Shown piece by piece: positions 21,823 through 30,241 of a stretch of DNA of 36,356 nt. This DNA comes from Candidatus Roizmanbacteria bacterium RIFCSPLOWO2_02_FULL_40_13 (GTDB taxonomy: Bacteria > Patescibacteriota > Microgenomatia > UBA1406 > GWC2-37-13). Below the pieces are notes generated by a model. That model was given only the letters and a program-made list of their open reading frames with translations, did no database searches and was not told the DNA's origin. The stretch covers positions 1 to 36,356 of the forward strand of contig MGBA01000023.1 of the NCBI GenBank assembly GCA_001789965.1, read 5' to 3'. Position 1 is the first letter of the stretch, and the number at the start of each line of letters is the position of its first letter. Both the position numbers and the translations under genes were made by a program.

Positions 21823-22896
21823 TCAGAAATAGCCAAAGGCCCAGAAGCCAATAGAGCCGATACCGTTTTCTTTTAAAAACTCCGTTTTCTGTCGGACGGA
21901 TTCCTCATCTTCAAACCAGATGATGTGATATACATCATTTTCGACGTAATTAATCTCGTTTTCCGTTGATTCTTTGTCACGAAACGGAACACAGTTTGTC
22001 TTTCCGCATTTATCAAGATATGTATTTTTTATCTGATTGAGACTTAGAGCTTTGGCCTGTCGTATCGGTCTTTTTTTCTCATCCACGATCCAGTCGTATC
22101 CATACATACCAAACAGAACCGTTAATTTTTCGGGCTCTATAAACTTCTTGTAGTCGCCTATCATGCTCGCAAAATCGTAGCCGAATTTTTTCCCTCCAGA
22201 AAGAGGAAAATTAGGTCCCGGCTCCCCGATACTTTTGTGAAGATCGTATGCCATAACCATAATTTCATCTGTATGCTTTCCCAGAAAATCCAGATCATAC
22301 GGTCGCTGTCGGAAATATACATCTCCATATATGGTCATTGCAAAATGAAGGTTGTTGTTTTTTGCCTCACTGTAGAAATTCTCTACGAAGATATTGATAT
22401 TTCCCGGGACAGAGTCGTCGAAAAGACTAAAAAGTTCAAAATCAAATACGATTCCGTTGAAACCGTTTTCAGTTGCTATCGAGATTGAATCCTTGATGAT
22501 ACTCTGCTGGGCTTCTTTATTTTTCAGTATGCCGAGGTTCGCCGAAGAGTTGGTCATCTTTACTGTCAGAAGTTTTTTTGCACTTGGAGGAACACTTTCT
22601 ATAAAATTCTCAATGTTGTTATAGGCTTCGTCATCGGTAACTATCCCCCCGCTGCCACCCGTTACCCCAAAGTAAATAAAGCGGTCGTACTGCGCAGAGG
22701 ATAGCGACTCATCAAGTGTCCACGATGGTACGAATATTGATCTTTGGGAAATCTGAACGGGACTTCCTGCTATTTGAACGGACGGCTTTTTGAGCGGTAA
22801 TAGTGTCGGAGATTTTTCCTTTTGGACCTGAAGAAGAAGATATCCAAAGCCGGCGCAGAACAGAATAAAAGCAATAAGAAGTCTCAACTTCCTCAT
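21823..22896 (-). CDS. Membrane-anchored GH18-like glycosidase
   Basis: 357 residues. N-terminal membrane anchor at about 5-23, Pro-rich linker, then a GH18-type (beta/alpha)8 domain: FIYFGVTG, NGFNGIVFDFELF with DFE at 152-154 (Glu154 as the general acid), HTDEIMVMAYDLHK, and the final strand IGSIGFWAFGYF. In the family signature DGxDxDxE the first Asp is replaced (NGIVFDFE), as in some spore-germination-type and inactive members. It likely cuts or binds a GlcNAc-containing surface glycan. It starts 7 nt after the aspartokinase stop and is likely co-transcribed. Confidence 0.8.
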   Translation of the reverse strand: MRKLRLLIAFILFCAGFGYLLLQVQKEKSPTLLPLKKPSVQIAGSPVQISQRSIFVPSWTLDESLSSAQYDRFIYFGVTGGSGGIVTDDEAYNNIENFIESVPPSAKKLLTVKMTNSSANLGILKNKEAQQSIIKDSISIATENGFNGIVFDFELFSLFDDSVPGNINIFVENFYSEAKNNNLHFAMTIYGDVYFRQRPYDLDFLGKHTDEIMVMAYDLHKSIGEPGPNFPLSGGKKFGYDFASMIGDYKKFIEPEKLTVLFGMYGYDWIVDEKKRPIRQAKALSLNQIKNTYLDKCGKTNCVPFRDKESTENEINYVENDVYHIIWFEDEESVRQKTEFLKENGIGSIGFWAFGYF

Positions 22897-22903
22897 CGTT
22901 CTA

Positions 22904-24223
22904 TTATAAAGAATTTGCTATAAAAAGATCGTACAAAAGCTCTACAGTATCTACATATTTGGCAGTGTCGACGCCAAAAATGACATTGTTTCCCGAACGC
23001 GACATAACCTCAAACTCATGATTTATTCCATCCGCATCAAGCGCGGCATATAACTGACCCTTTACTTTGGATGCGCGGGCTTGTATTCCTTGTCCCACAA
23101 CGCAGATTACCGACATGTCTTTTTTTTGTAGTTCGAGTCTGGTTGGCTCCACTGCTCTTTCAATCCCGTCAAGAACCTTCGCGCCCTTCTCCCCGATTTC
23201 ATCTCTATGAACTATTATTGACTGATGATCAAGACTCGCAGGACTCTCTTCATAGGAAACTCCCTCTGCCTCAAGTACGTCAAAAATGGGCTTGGTTGCT
23301 CCTTTTTTTCTGTTTAATCCGGGTTTTTCTATCTCGATCGACCAGAAACCGCTTTTGCCGGCTATTCCGATTACCGTCTCTCCTTCGGGCGAATCTCTTT
23401 CCTGTGTTATTAATGAACCCGGCTCTTCTTGACGGTAACTATCTCTTACATGAATGGGTACCCATAAAGCTGCTCTTGCATCATCAAGGTATGGAATCGT
23501 GTCAGGATGAACTACTTTTGCTCCTGTATAAGCAAGCTCCCGGGCTTCTTGATGGGTAAGATTGTAAATGACAGATGCATCTGTAATGATCTCGGGATTT
23601 GCAGCCCGCATCCCCGGCTGATTGGTCCAGATCTCATATAATCTATTTCCTACTCCGCGGGTAACTATTGCCCCTGATACATCGGATGCATTCCGTCCGA
23701 TTAGTACTAAATTTTCAGGATTTCCATCAGTGGATGCATAAAAACCCGGATATACTACTACTCCGTGAGTAGGTAATCTGTCGGTAATAAGTTCGAAGCC
23801 GTCTTTTTCATCGCGGCGCATTACTTCGGCGGTGTCCACAAAAGGTACTCCAAGACGTTCTGCCATAAGCTTGGCGCTCAGATTTTCACCGCGCGACATC
23901 ACCCAAGCGCGGGGCTTTTTAGTATTTATGCCGTCGTGAATTTCACGCAACCATGCTCTTACAGTTCTGCTCCGAAAACCTTCTGCGATTTTCTCAAATT
24001 GCTCTGCAATGGTCCGGAATGCTCTGTCAAAACCCCCTCCTTCTCCAATGGAAATACTACATTTTTCTAAAAGATCTGTCACTCCTTCCGGGGCGGAAGT
24101 TACCACATCCTGCCGCTCGGGCTCAGCTTCTACAATTTGGGCAGCTACTTCGAATCGCTCTGCATTTTTTAAAGAAGTTCCGCCGAATTTTGCCGTAACA
24201 TAACCACGTTCTGTCCTACTCAT
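22904..24223 (-). CDS. Aspartate kinase-like protein (copy 1)
   Basis: 439 residues from ATG 24223 (a TTG four codons upstream is less likely). Amino-acid-kinase domain: AKFGGTSL (Lys12), MSRGENLSAKLMAERL, GRNASDVSGAIV, YEIWTNQPGMRAANP, TGAKVVHPDTIPYL. A C-terminal pair of ACT domains follows (SVICVVGQGIQA near 370). It would phosphorylate aspartate, the first step toward lysine, threonine and methionine. The nucleotide-site motif GRGGSD is changed to GRNASD. No other gene of that pathway is nearby. A second, more divergent copy lies at 31789-33162. Confidence 0.85.
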   Translation of the reverse strand: MSRTERGYVTAKFGGTSLKNAERFEVAAQIVEAEPERQDVVTSAPEGVTDLLEKCSISIGEGGGFDRAFRTIAEQFEKIAEGFRSRTVRAWLREIHDGINTKKPRAWVMSRGENLSAKLMAERLGVPFVDTAEVMRRDEKDGFELITDRLPTHGVVVYPGFYASTDGNPENLVLIGRNASDVSGAIVTRGVGNRLYEIWTNQPGMRAANPEIITDASVIYNLTHQEARELAYTGAKVVHPDTIPYLDDARAALWVPIHVRDSYRQEEPGSLITQERDSPEGETVIGIAGKSGFWSIEIEKPGLNRKKGATKPIFDVLEAEGVSYEESPASLDHQSIIVHRDEIGEKGAKVLDGIERAVEPTRLELQKKDMSVICVVGQGIQARASKVKGQLYAALDADGINHEFEVMSRSGNNVIFGVDTAKYVDTVELLYDLFIANSL

Positions 24224-24234
24224 AGAAAAAAGCA

Positions 24235-24240
24235 ATTGTA
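24235..24240 (-). promoter_or_regulatory. -10 box of aspartokinase copy 1
   Basis: TACAAT on the minus strand, 11 nt before ATG 24223; TATACA two bases further upstream is the alternative. Confidence 0.4.
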
Positions 24241-24274
24241 TAGGAAACAGCGCGGTAATGCAATCTTTGGACTG

Positions 24275-25447
24275 TTAGGACGTCCTCAATTTGGGAGCTT
24301 GAGAAGCAACAATGCCAAGAAGTATCCAGAAGATTAGCTCTTCACTTATTGAAATAATATTGGTCTGAGAGTGAATGACAAAAAGAAGCAGGGAAAGAAA
24401 TGCATAATACGACACGGTGTTTTCACGTAAGAAACGAAGGAAAAATCTGATAAGAATCGCCAGATAAGCAAGAAGTCCAAAGATTCCGGTTGTAACCAAA
24501 AACTCCAACAGTACTCCGTGGGCTTTATCTACATATATATCATGCTCGTACCGTATAGGCCAGTCTACCGATCTAAATGCGTAGTCGAAATTGGCCCATC
24601 CCCAACCGGTAAAAGGTTTTTGCGTGAACGCATTCACTCCTCTCATTAGGATTCTTTCACGGGATTCAAAGGTAAACGGCCCACTGATCTTTATAAAGAA
24701 AAATGTCGCTCCCAAAAGAATTCCGGAAAATAACAAAGTGTAAAAAATTTGTCTTTTTGATAATGCGGTATTTTTTAGAAAGATTCCGGCGATCAAAAGA
24801 AGAATTCCTATGATCCCACCAAGCGATTTGCTTAAAAGCACGACGAAAACATTGATTACGAGTGCGCAGAACCATATAAGTTCTGAGAATTTATTACGGG
24901 AGTTTTCATAGGCCTGTACGATAAACGGCGTAGTTACTAAAATATACCCCGCAAGAAAACTATTTTGCCCGAAGGTTCCGGTAAACGGCGCCTTGAAAAC
25001 CAACCCGAGAACGATCGTAAGGATGGCGTTGAGAAATGAGGAAAGAGCAATCACGGTCACAAATTCTTTTTCCCAAGTCTTTTCCCAAAAGAGCGCCAGA
25101 AAGAAAAAGAGTCCGATAAGATGCATAAAGGTAAAGATTCCGTTGTCGCGGAACGCGTTGCCGAAAAAGCTCTGTAGACTGTCAATACCTACAAAACTAG
25201 CAAAGAAACTTATCGCGCAAAGAATCAATACCAAGCCTATCAATAGACCGTCATGGTGTTTTTTCTTGAGATGGGGAAGTCCGAAAAAGAGCCCGAAAAG
25301 AAGGAGTGCTTCGATCCAGATTCTGACAAACCAGATTCGCGGGAGTTCATAAATAAAAGAGGACCATGGCCAGATAAGAAAACTCGATATGAAAAATCCC
25401 CATAGGAAAGTCTGTTTGAGAATTTCTCGCTTGACTTCAGTTTTCAT
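24275..25447 (-). CDS. O-antigen ligase / Wzy-type membrane protein
   Basis: 390 residues with ten to eleven hydrophobic segments. The Wzy_C signature lies in the long outer loop: SRERILMRGVNAFTQKPFTG, WGWANFDYAF, then DKAHGVLLEFLVTTGIFGLL with the conserved His. These proteins polymerise or ligate lipid-linked glycans on the outer face of the membrane. With the glycosyltransferase (10517-11284) and the GH18-like protein it points to a surface polysaccharide or glycoprotein coat. It diverges from the surface-protein gene at 25477 with only 29 bp between start codons. Confidence 0.85.
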   Translation of the reverse strand: MKTEVKREILKQTFLWGFFISSFLIWPWSSFIYELPRIWFVRIWIEALLLFGLFFGLPHLKKKHHDGLLIGLVLILCAISFFASFVGIDSLQSFFGNAFRDNGIFTFMHLIGLFFFLALFWEKTWEKEFVTVIALSSFLNAILTIVLGLVFKAPFTGTFGQNSFLAGYILVTTPFIVQAYENSRNKFSELIWFCALVINVFVVLLSKSLGGIIGILLLIAGIFLKNTALSKRQIFYTLLFSGILLGATFFFIKISGPFTFESRERILMRGVNAFTQKPFTGWGWANFDYAFRSVDWPIRYEHDIYVDKAHGVLLEFLVTTGIFGLLAYLAILIRFFLRFLRENTVSYYAFLSLLLFVIHSQTNIISISEELIFWILLGIVASQAPKLRTS

Positions 25448-25476
25448 TTTTAGTTAGATTTATATATACATCATAC
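25448..25476. promoter_or_regulatory. Shared 29-bp divergent promoter region
   Basis: The run TTTATATATACAT serves both strands: plus-strand TATATA or TATACA lies about 8-10 nt before ATG 25477, and minus-strand TATAAA lies about 11 nt before ATG 25447. The -35 of each would lie inside the opposite gene. Confidence 0.5.
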
Positions 25477-26943
25477 ATGAGTAGCTCCGCGACAAGTGTA
25501 AAAGAATTCTTTAAACAGGTAAAAACTTCCTGGAATAGTCTCTCCCTCCACCAACGCACCTCGACTCTGGCAACCGTCTTTGTACTTTTACTCGTCCCCG
25601 CAGCCTATCTCGTAGCTCAGTCTCCTATCAAACTCCGCAACCAAGCAATGGAAGTGCCTATTACTCTTCCGGGAGATATTACCCCGACTCTCCCTTCAAC
25701 GCCAGCTCCGATAATTCCCATTAATCCGGCTGAATACAAAACCTTGTCATTTAATCAAACTCTTGAGGCTGAATTAAAACCAACTGATCCGGTTTTGCAA
25801 GGAGGAACCGTCAACTTCTATAAGGTAGTCCTTCCTGAAAATCCATATGGCAGCACCTATAACGATATCGAAGTGTTTATCCGGTCTTGTGGTGAAGCAT
25901 ATGACAACTGTCAGGCATTCAAAGGATTTACAGAACGGTCGCAAATTTTCGATTCAGGCTTCCAACCTATGCAGCCACAAAGTGGTTACGATACGCGCCT
26001 TGATTTTGACGCTATTAAAATTACCGGTGACAAAACATACTATATAACGGTTGGCTCTACTGCACCGGTAACAACAAATAAGAAATACTTAATCTCATTC
26101 TGGTACGAACAGGATAAGATTCCACCCGATCTAATCACTCCTACACCTATTCCTGAACCACGTTACAGTGTCATTGGAAATCCTACGTATACCAATGTTC
26201 AGTATGATTTAACCACCGGCTTAAGTCCTTCTTCATTATTTCTCATGCTTCTCTACAAAGACGGAATATCATTGTTTGCTCAGGAACAGTCTGAGTTTAA
26301 ATACGCATGGGCGCTCAGCGACTCGTCACTTGCCAAGTTGGAAACTACCCCATACTGCCCTTCTTCTGCTACTAAAGACTGTCCGATCGGTGCAAAAGTT
26401 ACACCGCTTCAAGCCGGGACCGTAATCCTAAACGGACAAATTAGAAAAAAAGATAACGATGAAGTGCTTGGTGGAATAAGCTACAACATCAAAATTATAG
26501 GCTCGCTTAGTCCGACTCCGACCGCAAGTCCTTCACCTACTCTTGTTCCAACTGCACCCGCTTCAAAAGCTCCGACTGCCGTACCTGCCGCAAAAGGCAA
26601 GACAAATAATCCACCGGCTCCACGCAAACCAGCTCCAAAATCCTGTGCGCCTAATAGAGTGTCGAAGTTTAATACTGTTTACAATGGAACGTGCTGTTCT
26701 GGCTACAATAATTTCGTTGGGTACTGCGATACCCGTCCGCCAACAACACCTCCTTTGAATTTTTCTTGGATTAGCAGTCTCCTTAAAGGGCCTGTTTCGA
26801 ATCCTAAACCAGCGCCGAAATCTCAGCCTAAAAAACCAGCATGTCGCTATGAGCGATATTATGCTGGAAGACAGTGCTACTTTTTTATCTGTACGAATGT
26901 CTATAGAACCCGCATTGTCCCTCAGAATTGTGAATGGCGATAG
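25477..26943 (+). CDS. Cell-surface protein with Pro/Thr linkers and Cys-rich end
   Basis: 488 residues. One membrane segment at about 28-47 (TSTLATVFVLLLVPAAYLVA) after a cytoplasmic N-terminus. A Pro-rich spacer leads to a beta domain at about 88-210 (FNQTLEAELKPTDPVLQGG, DTRLDFDAIKITGDKTYYIT), which resembles pre-peptidase or bacterial pre-C-terminal folds. A second beta domain runs from about 230 to 345, then a Thr/Pro/Ala linker and a Cys-rich tail (SCAPN, NGTCCSGYNN, ACRYERYY, CYFFICTN). Architecture parallels the dockerin protein, without a dockerin. Function unknown; likely displayed on the surface. Confidence 0.75.
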   Translation: MSSSATSVKEFFKQVKTSWNSLSLHQRTSTLATVFVLLLVPAAYLVAQSPIKLRNQAMEVPITLPGDITPTLPSTPAPIIPINPAEYKTLSFNQTLEAELKPTDPVLQGGTVNFYKVVLPENPYGSTYNDIEVFIRSCGEAYDNCQAFKGFTERSQIFDSGFQPMQPQSGYDTRLDFDAIKITGDKTYYITVGSTAPVTTNKKYLISFWYEQDKIPPDLITPTPIPEPRYSVIGNPTYTNVQYDLTTGLSPSSLFLMLLYKDGISLFAQEQSEFKYAWALSDSSLAKLETTPYCPSSATKDCPIGAKVTPLQAGTVILNGQIRKKDNDEVLGGISYNIKIIGSLSPTPTASPSPTLVPTAPASKAPTAVPAAKGKTNNPPAPRKPAPKSCAPNRVSKFNTVYNGTCCSGYNNFVGYCDTRPPTTPPLNFSWISSLLKGPVSNPKPAPKSQPKKPACRYERYYAGRQCYFFICTNVYRTRIVPQNCEWR

Positions 26944-26948
26944 AAGAA

Positions 26949-27737
26949 TTACCTCTCGCGTTCGTTGCGAACAAAAAGAAACGTTCCTAAAGATAGGAAG
27001 ACTGTAAAGATTACGGAGATAATCAGAAGTCCTGTTGCGGGGTTAAAGAGTACGATCTTCGAGTATTCGGGTGTACCGTAATAATAAATACTTCGTATAA
27101 AATCGACCGAGTAAGTCATGGGCGCAATTCTTGAAAGAACCAAAAGTACCGGTGGAAGATCCTTTATGGGGGCAAAGACTCCGGATAAGAAAAACTGAGG
27201 GAAAATAATAAACGGAAATATCTGTTGAACCGATACTTGCGACCCCAAATTGGCAAGTACCAAGACTCCAAACGCCCCTCCCAACAAACAGGGAATAATC
27301 ATAAACGGTATAAGTCTTGCCATGTGTCCCCAATCGATAGGAACTTGAATAATAAGTCCAAAAAGGATTATTCCCACAACCTGCGCCAGTGCAACCATTG
27401 ACTCTCCAAAGATCTTTCCCAAGACGATTGAAAAGCGTGAGACAGGTGCAACAAACATTTCCTGCGCGAAATCCTCTTCACGGTCTCGTACCAGTGAAAT
27501 AATACCGGAAGCGGTTGACTGAAATAACGTCTGACCGATCGACCCGATAAAAACAAAGGTAAGAAAGTTAAACCCTACTGATTTTCCAAGATTTGACTGT
27601 AATGATCCGCCTAAAATTCCGATAAAGATCATCGGAAAAATAAATGTCGCCAGTATTCGAAATCTGTCGCGTATAAACTTGATAAAGTCTCTGGATCCGA
27701 TGGTTATAATGGCGTTTATTTCTTTTTTTAGTCTCAT
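26949..27737 (-). CDS. ABC-2 type exporter permease
   Basis: 262 residues, six membrane segments of the ABC-2 family (DrrB/NodJ-like). It has the cytoplasmic stretch VRDREEDFAQEMFVAPVSRF between segments 2 and 3 and the conserved MTYSVDFIRSIYYYG near the end. It pairs with the ATPase encoded directly upstream; the genes overlap by 4 nt (ATGA), showing translational coupling. Substrate unknown: a lipid, glycolipid or drug. Confidence 0.9.
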   Translation of the reverse strand: MRLKKEINAIITIGSRDFIKFIRDRFRILATFIFPMIFIGILGGSLQSNLGKSVGFNFLTFVFIGSIGQTLFQSTASGIISLVRDREEDFAQEMFVAPVSRFSIVLGKIFGESMVALAQVVGIILFGLIIQVPIDWGHMARLIPFMIIPCLLGGAFGVLVLANLGSQVSVQQIFPFIIFPQFFLSGVFAPIKDLPPVLLVLSRIAPMTYSVDFIRSIYYYGTPEYSKIVLFNPATGLLIISVIFTVFLSLGTFLFVRNERER

Positions 27738-28684
27738 GATTTGTCTTTTTCCATGGAATTTGCAATGATCTCAACATATGCTTCCTCCAGGGTTGGCGCA
27801 TGAATCTGCATGACAGAAAGCTCTGTGTCAATCTTTTTAATCACTTCCTGCGCTTTGAATTTTGTAAGAGGAACTTTGATCTGACCGTTTTCCAAGAACT
27901 TAATTTTCTTTTCCTGCAATTCTTTTTTGAGCTTGTTTCTATCGGGACTGTCAATAAGCAGGTAGTTTTCGACAAGCGTCTGTTTGATTTTTTCGGGTGT
28001 GCCGTAGCTTATAATCTTTCCGTTATTGACGATTGCGACATGATCGGTCCCCTCTGCCTCATCAAGATAATGAGTTGTGAGAAAAATGGTGGTGTTCTGC
28101 TCTTTTCGCACTTGCTGCAGGTAATCCCACAGGCTTTTGCGGCTGATCGGATCAAGTCCTGAAGTCGGCTCATCTAAAAAAAGCACTTTTGGCTTATGTA
28201 TCAGGCTTCGTACGATCTCCAGCTTCCTCTTCATTCCGCCTGAAAATGTCTTTATCGGGCGGAAAAGATCTTTTTCAATGGTCAGGATTTCTGCAAGTTC
28301 ATACACTCTTTTTTTGTATGAGTCCGGCATCATACTAAAGGCCGGTCTAAAAGTATAAAGTCCGTAGAGAACCGCGTGAAAGCGGATGTTTTCCTCTGCG
28401 GTAAGATTTAGGTCGAGACTTGGATTTTGAAAGATGACGCCGATGTGCCCCCGAACTTTATTTGGCTCCCGGTCCATATCAAATCCTCCGATCTTCACTT
28501 CTCCTGAAGTTTTGGCTAAGGTTGTGGTAAGTATGGAAATGGTTGTGGTTTTTCCTGCACCGTTTGGCCCTAAAAATGAGAAGAACTCTCCTTCTGATAT
28601 GGAAAAAGAAATCCCGTCGACCGCATTTTTGTCTGCTTTCTTATACCTTTTTTTTAGATTCTTTACCTCAATTACTTTTGCCAT
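27734..28684 (-). CDS. ABC transporter ATP-binding protein (DrrA-like)
   Basis: 316 residues. Walker A GPNGAGKTT at 39-47, Q-loop IFQNPSLD, signature FSGGMKRKLEI, Walker B VLFLDEPTSGLDP and H-loop TTHYLDEAE. The C-terminal 80 residues are the DrrA-type extension (LTKFKAQEVIKKIDTELSV). It powers the ABC-2 permease downstream. Minus-strand TGCTAGACT lies 6 nt before the ATG, a leaderless start. Confidence 0.92.
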   Translation of the reverse strand: MAKVIEVKNLKKRYKKADKNAVDGISFSISEGEFFSFLGPNGAGKTTTISILTTTLAKTSGEVKIGGFDMDREPNKVRGHIGVIFQNPSLDLNLTAEENIRFHAVLYGLYTFRPAFSMMPDSYKKRVYELAEILTIEKDLFRPIKTFSGGMKRKLEIVRSLIHKPKVLFLDEPTSGLDPISRKSLWDYLQQVRKEQNTTIFLTTHYLDEAEGTDHVAIVNNGKIISYGTPEKIKQTLVENYLLIDSPDRNKLKKELQEKKIKFLENGQIKVPLTKFKAQEVIKKIDTELSVMQIHAPTLEEAYVEIIANSMEKDKS

Positions 28685-28690
28685 TTGAAC

Positions 28691-28699
28691 AGTCTAGCA
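28691..28699 (-). promoter_or_regulatory. Extended -10 of the ABC exporter operon
   Basis: TGCTAGACT (28699-28691), 6 nt (GTTCAA), ATG 28684. It lies in the 18-bp gap after the hydrolase gene. Confidence 0.5.
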
Positions 28700-28702
28700 A
28701 AT

Positions 28703-29434
28703 TTATACGTTTTCTTTTATTATGTTTGCAATTTCTTTTTCGTATCCAAACATAGAGTGATCCATCTGCGGAATTAAATATGATTTAAAGCCCGCAAGAA
28801 GGCTCTTATCGACAAGGTCCTCATGCTCCCCCACGATAATGACCGCCTTATCCTTAAGTTTTTTTAACTCCATCGGGTTATTTTTGATGATGTAATCCTG
28901 CATGGTCGACAACGCAGATTGATAAGTATGCTCAAACCATCCCCGTATCGCATATCGGTACCGGCGTCTGAAAAGATTCACATAAAGTATGACAAGCCAG
29001 CGGTATAACCAATGACAACTGCAGAGTAATTTTCCCCAGATTGTTTTGTCAACATAATGACGTCCTAGCCGTCTACTTTGCATCGCTTTTTTCAGCGCTT
29101 GTTCTGATTTTTGCAGGGGATATGAGATAAGAAATGCTTTTTCGACAAGGTCGGGATATAGAATTGCAAAATCCTTTACCACAAGAGCGCCCATTGAAAA
29201 TCCGATAAGGACTGATTTTTTAGTGACTTTTTTTCTGAGAAATGAGACAAAAAGATTTTTGTCGTATATAGTTTCGAGCTTTTCCTCTGCTCCAAAGCCG
29301 GGCAGATCGTATGCGATTCCATCTGGAAAATACTGCCGCAATAGGGTAAAGCTATCTTTGGTGTCGCAATAGCCGTGAATATAAACGATAGGTTTTCCCT
29401 TATAACCGGATCTTGCTTCCTTTATGTTTTTCAT
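28703..29434 (-). CDS. Alpha/beta hydrolase
   Basis: 243 residues. Oxyanion loop YIHGYCD near 18-24, nucleophile elbow IGFSMGALV (Ser80), acid in GEHEDLVD, and His226 in QMDHSMFG complete the triad. The helical cap (about 110-170) is basic and aromatic-rich (CHWLYRWLVILYVNLFRRRY) and may touch the membrane. Substrate unknown, perhaps a lipid ester given the neighbouring CDP-alcohol phosphatidyltransferase, whose 3' end it overlaps by 35 nt. Confidence 0.85.
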   Translation of the reverse strand: MKNIKEARSGYKGKPIVYIHGYCDTKDSFTLLRQYFPDGIAYDLPGFGAEEKLETIYDKNLFVSFLRKKVTKKSVLIGFSMGALVVKDFAILYPDLVEKAFLISYPLQKSEQALKKAMQSRRLGRHYVDKTIWGKLLCSCHWLYRWLVILYVNLFRRRYRYAIRGWFEHTYQSALSTMQDYIIKNNPMELKKLKDKAVIIVGEHEDLVDKSLLAGFKSYLIPQMDHSMFGYEKEIANIIKENV

Positions 29435-30074
29435 CGAGTTTATATATGAGTTTTTGAGTGTTGTACACGACGAGACACAATCCTAAAATCGAGAGCACGA
29501 CAACATACGGCAACGCGGTCCGCACATGTACCTTACCAAATATCGCAACCAGCGTGTTTATGATAATCATAACAATCCGGATTTCGGTCGGACCAATCCG
29601 GAAATAAGAAATTCGGAACTCATTGGTTACGGCAAACTGTAAAAAAGAGTTAACCATGTAGGAGCCGTAAATTGCGAGCGCAAAAAACAACAGATACTTA
29701 AGATCGTCGGGTATGATGAATGAGTACGCGATGAGGAAGCAACATAAAAATACAAAGTCTAAGAAGTGATCCATGTAATAACCCCAGCGGATAAGGCCGG
29801 TTTTCCGGTAAACTCCTACTGATCCGTCAACAGTGTCCGTAAACCAGTGAAGTACGATGATAAGAGAGAGGGCCCAAAGCCAATTAATGTCAAACTGAGC
29901 CAAGTATCCAAAGACAATCATTAAAAAACTCCAAAGAATGGTAAAAAGCGTGAGATTGTAACCGTTTAAAAATTTCGGGAGTCGCGGGACTGCCCACTTG
30001 ATCATTTTTTTGTCAAGAAAGTAAAACAGCGATTCATTTACCTTTGTATGTGTTGCGAAGTCTTTTTTAAGCAT
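29400..30074 (-). CDS. CDP-alcohol phosphatidyltransferase-like membrane protein
   Basis: 224 residues from ATG 30074, chosen because TGCTATAAT lies 12 nt upstream; an upstream open frame is ignored. Several membrane segments. The catalytic signature is recognisable: DTVDG (Asp80, Asp83), Arg90, Gly98, Asp102, Asp106. The usual Ala-Arg after DGxx is replaced by GVYR, shifting the Arg by two positions and the later Asp residues by one. The family joins CDP-activated lipid or alcohol to a second alcohol to make phospholipids. Whether this variant is active is open. Confidence 0.8.
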   Translation of the reverse strand: MLKKDFATHTKVNESLFYFLDKKMIKWAVPRLPKFLNGYNLTLFTILWSFLMIVFGYLAQFDINWLWALSLIIVLHWFTDTVDGSVGVYRKTGLIRWGYYMDHFLDFVFLCCFLIAYSFIIPDDLKYLLFFALAIYGSYMVNSFLQFAVTNEFRISYFRIGPTEIRIVMIIINTLVAIFGKVHVRTALPYVVVLSILGLCLVVYNTQKLIYKLDEKHKGSKIRL

Positions 30075-30086
30075 CAGTACCAGTCC

Positions 30087-30095
30087 ATTATAGCA
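30087..30095 (-). promoter_or_regulatory. Extended -10 of the phosphatidyltransferase gene
   Basis: TGCTATAAT (30095-30087), then 12 nt to ATG 30074; a leader of about 5 nt. Confidence 0.65.
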
Positions 30096-30115
30096 GATAA
30101 GAACAATGCGAAGAA

Positions 30116-30241
30116 TTATGGACTCTTGAGATCTTCCTGAGAGGTCGGAGATGATTGTTGGTCCGTTTCCCGCTGATAAAGCCAACCCAGCCCTAGAATA
30201 ATGAGAAGGATGAGGGAGATTATAAAAACCTTGTCTTTCAT
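30116..30241 (-). CDS. 41-aa single-pass membrane protein
   Basis: ATG at 30241 overlaps the stop of the upstream gene as ATGA (TGA at 30240-30238), so translation is coupled. The product has a short basic N-terminus (MKDKV), one hydrophobic helix (FIISLILLIILGLGWLY) and a polar tail rich in Gln, Ser and Asp. Likely a small partner of the sensor-like membrane protein encoded just before it. Confidence 0.65.
   Translation of the reverse strand: MKDKVFIISLILLIILGLGWLYQRETDQQSSPTSQEDLKSP

Noticed and set aside
23071-23559. 162-codon plus-strand frame opposite the aspartokinase gene.
   Set aside because: It lies fully antisense to a recognised enzyme, with Leu/Ser/Pro/Arg-biased composition and no start signals.
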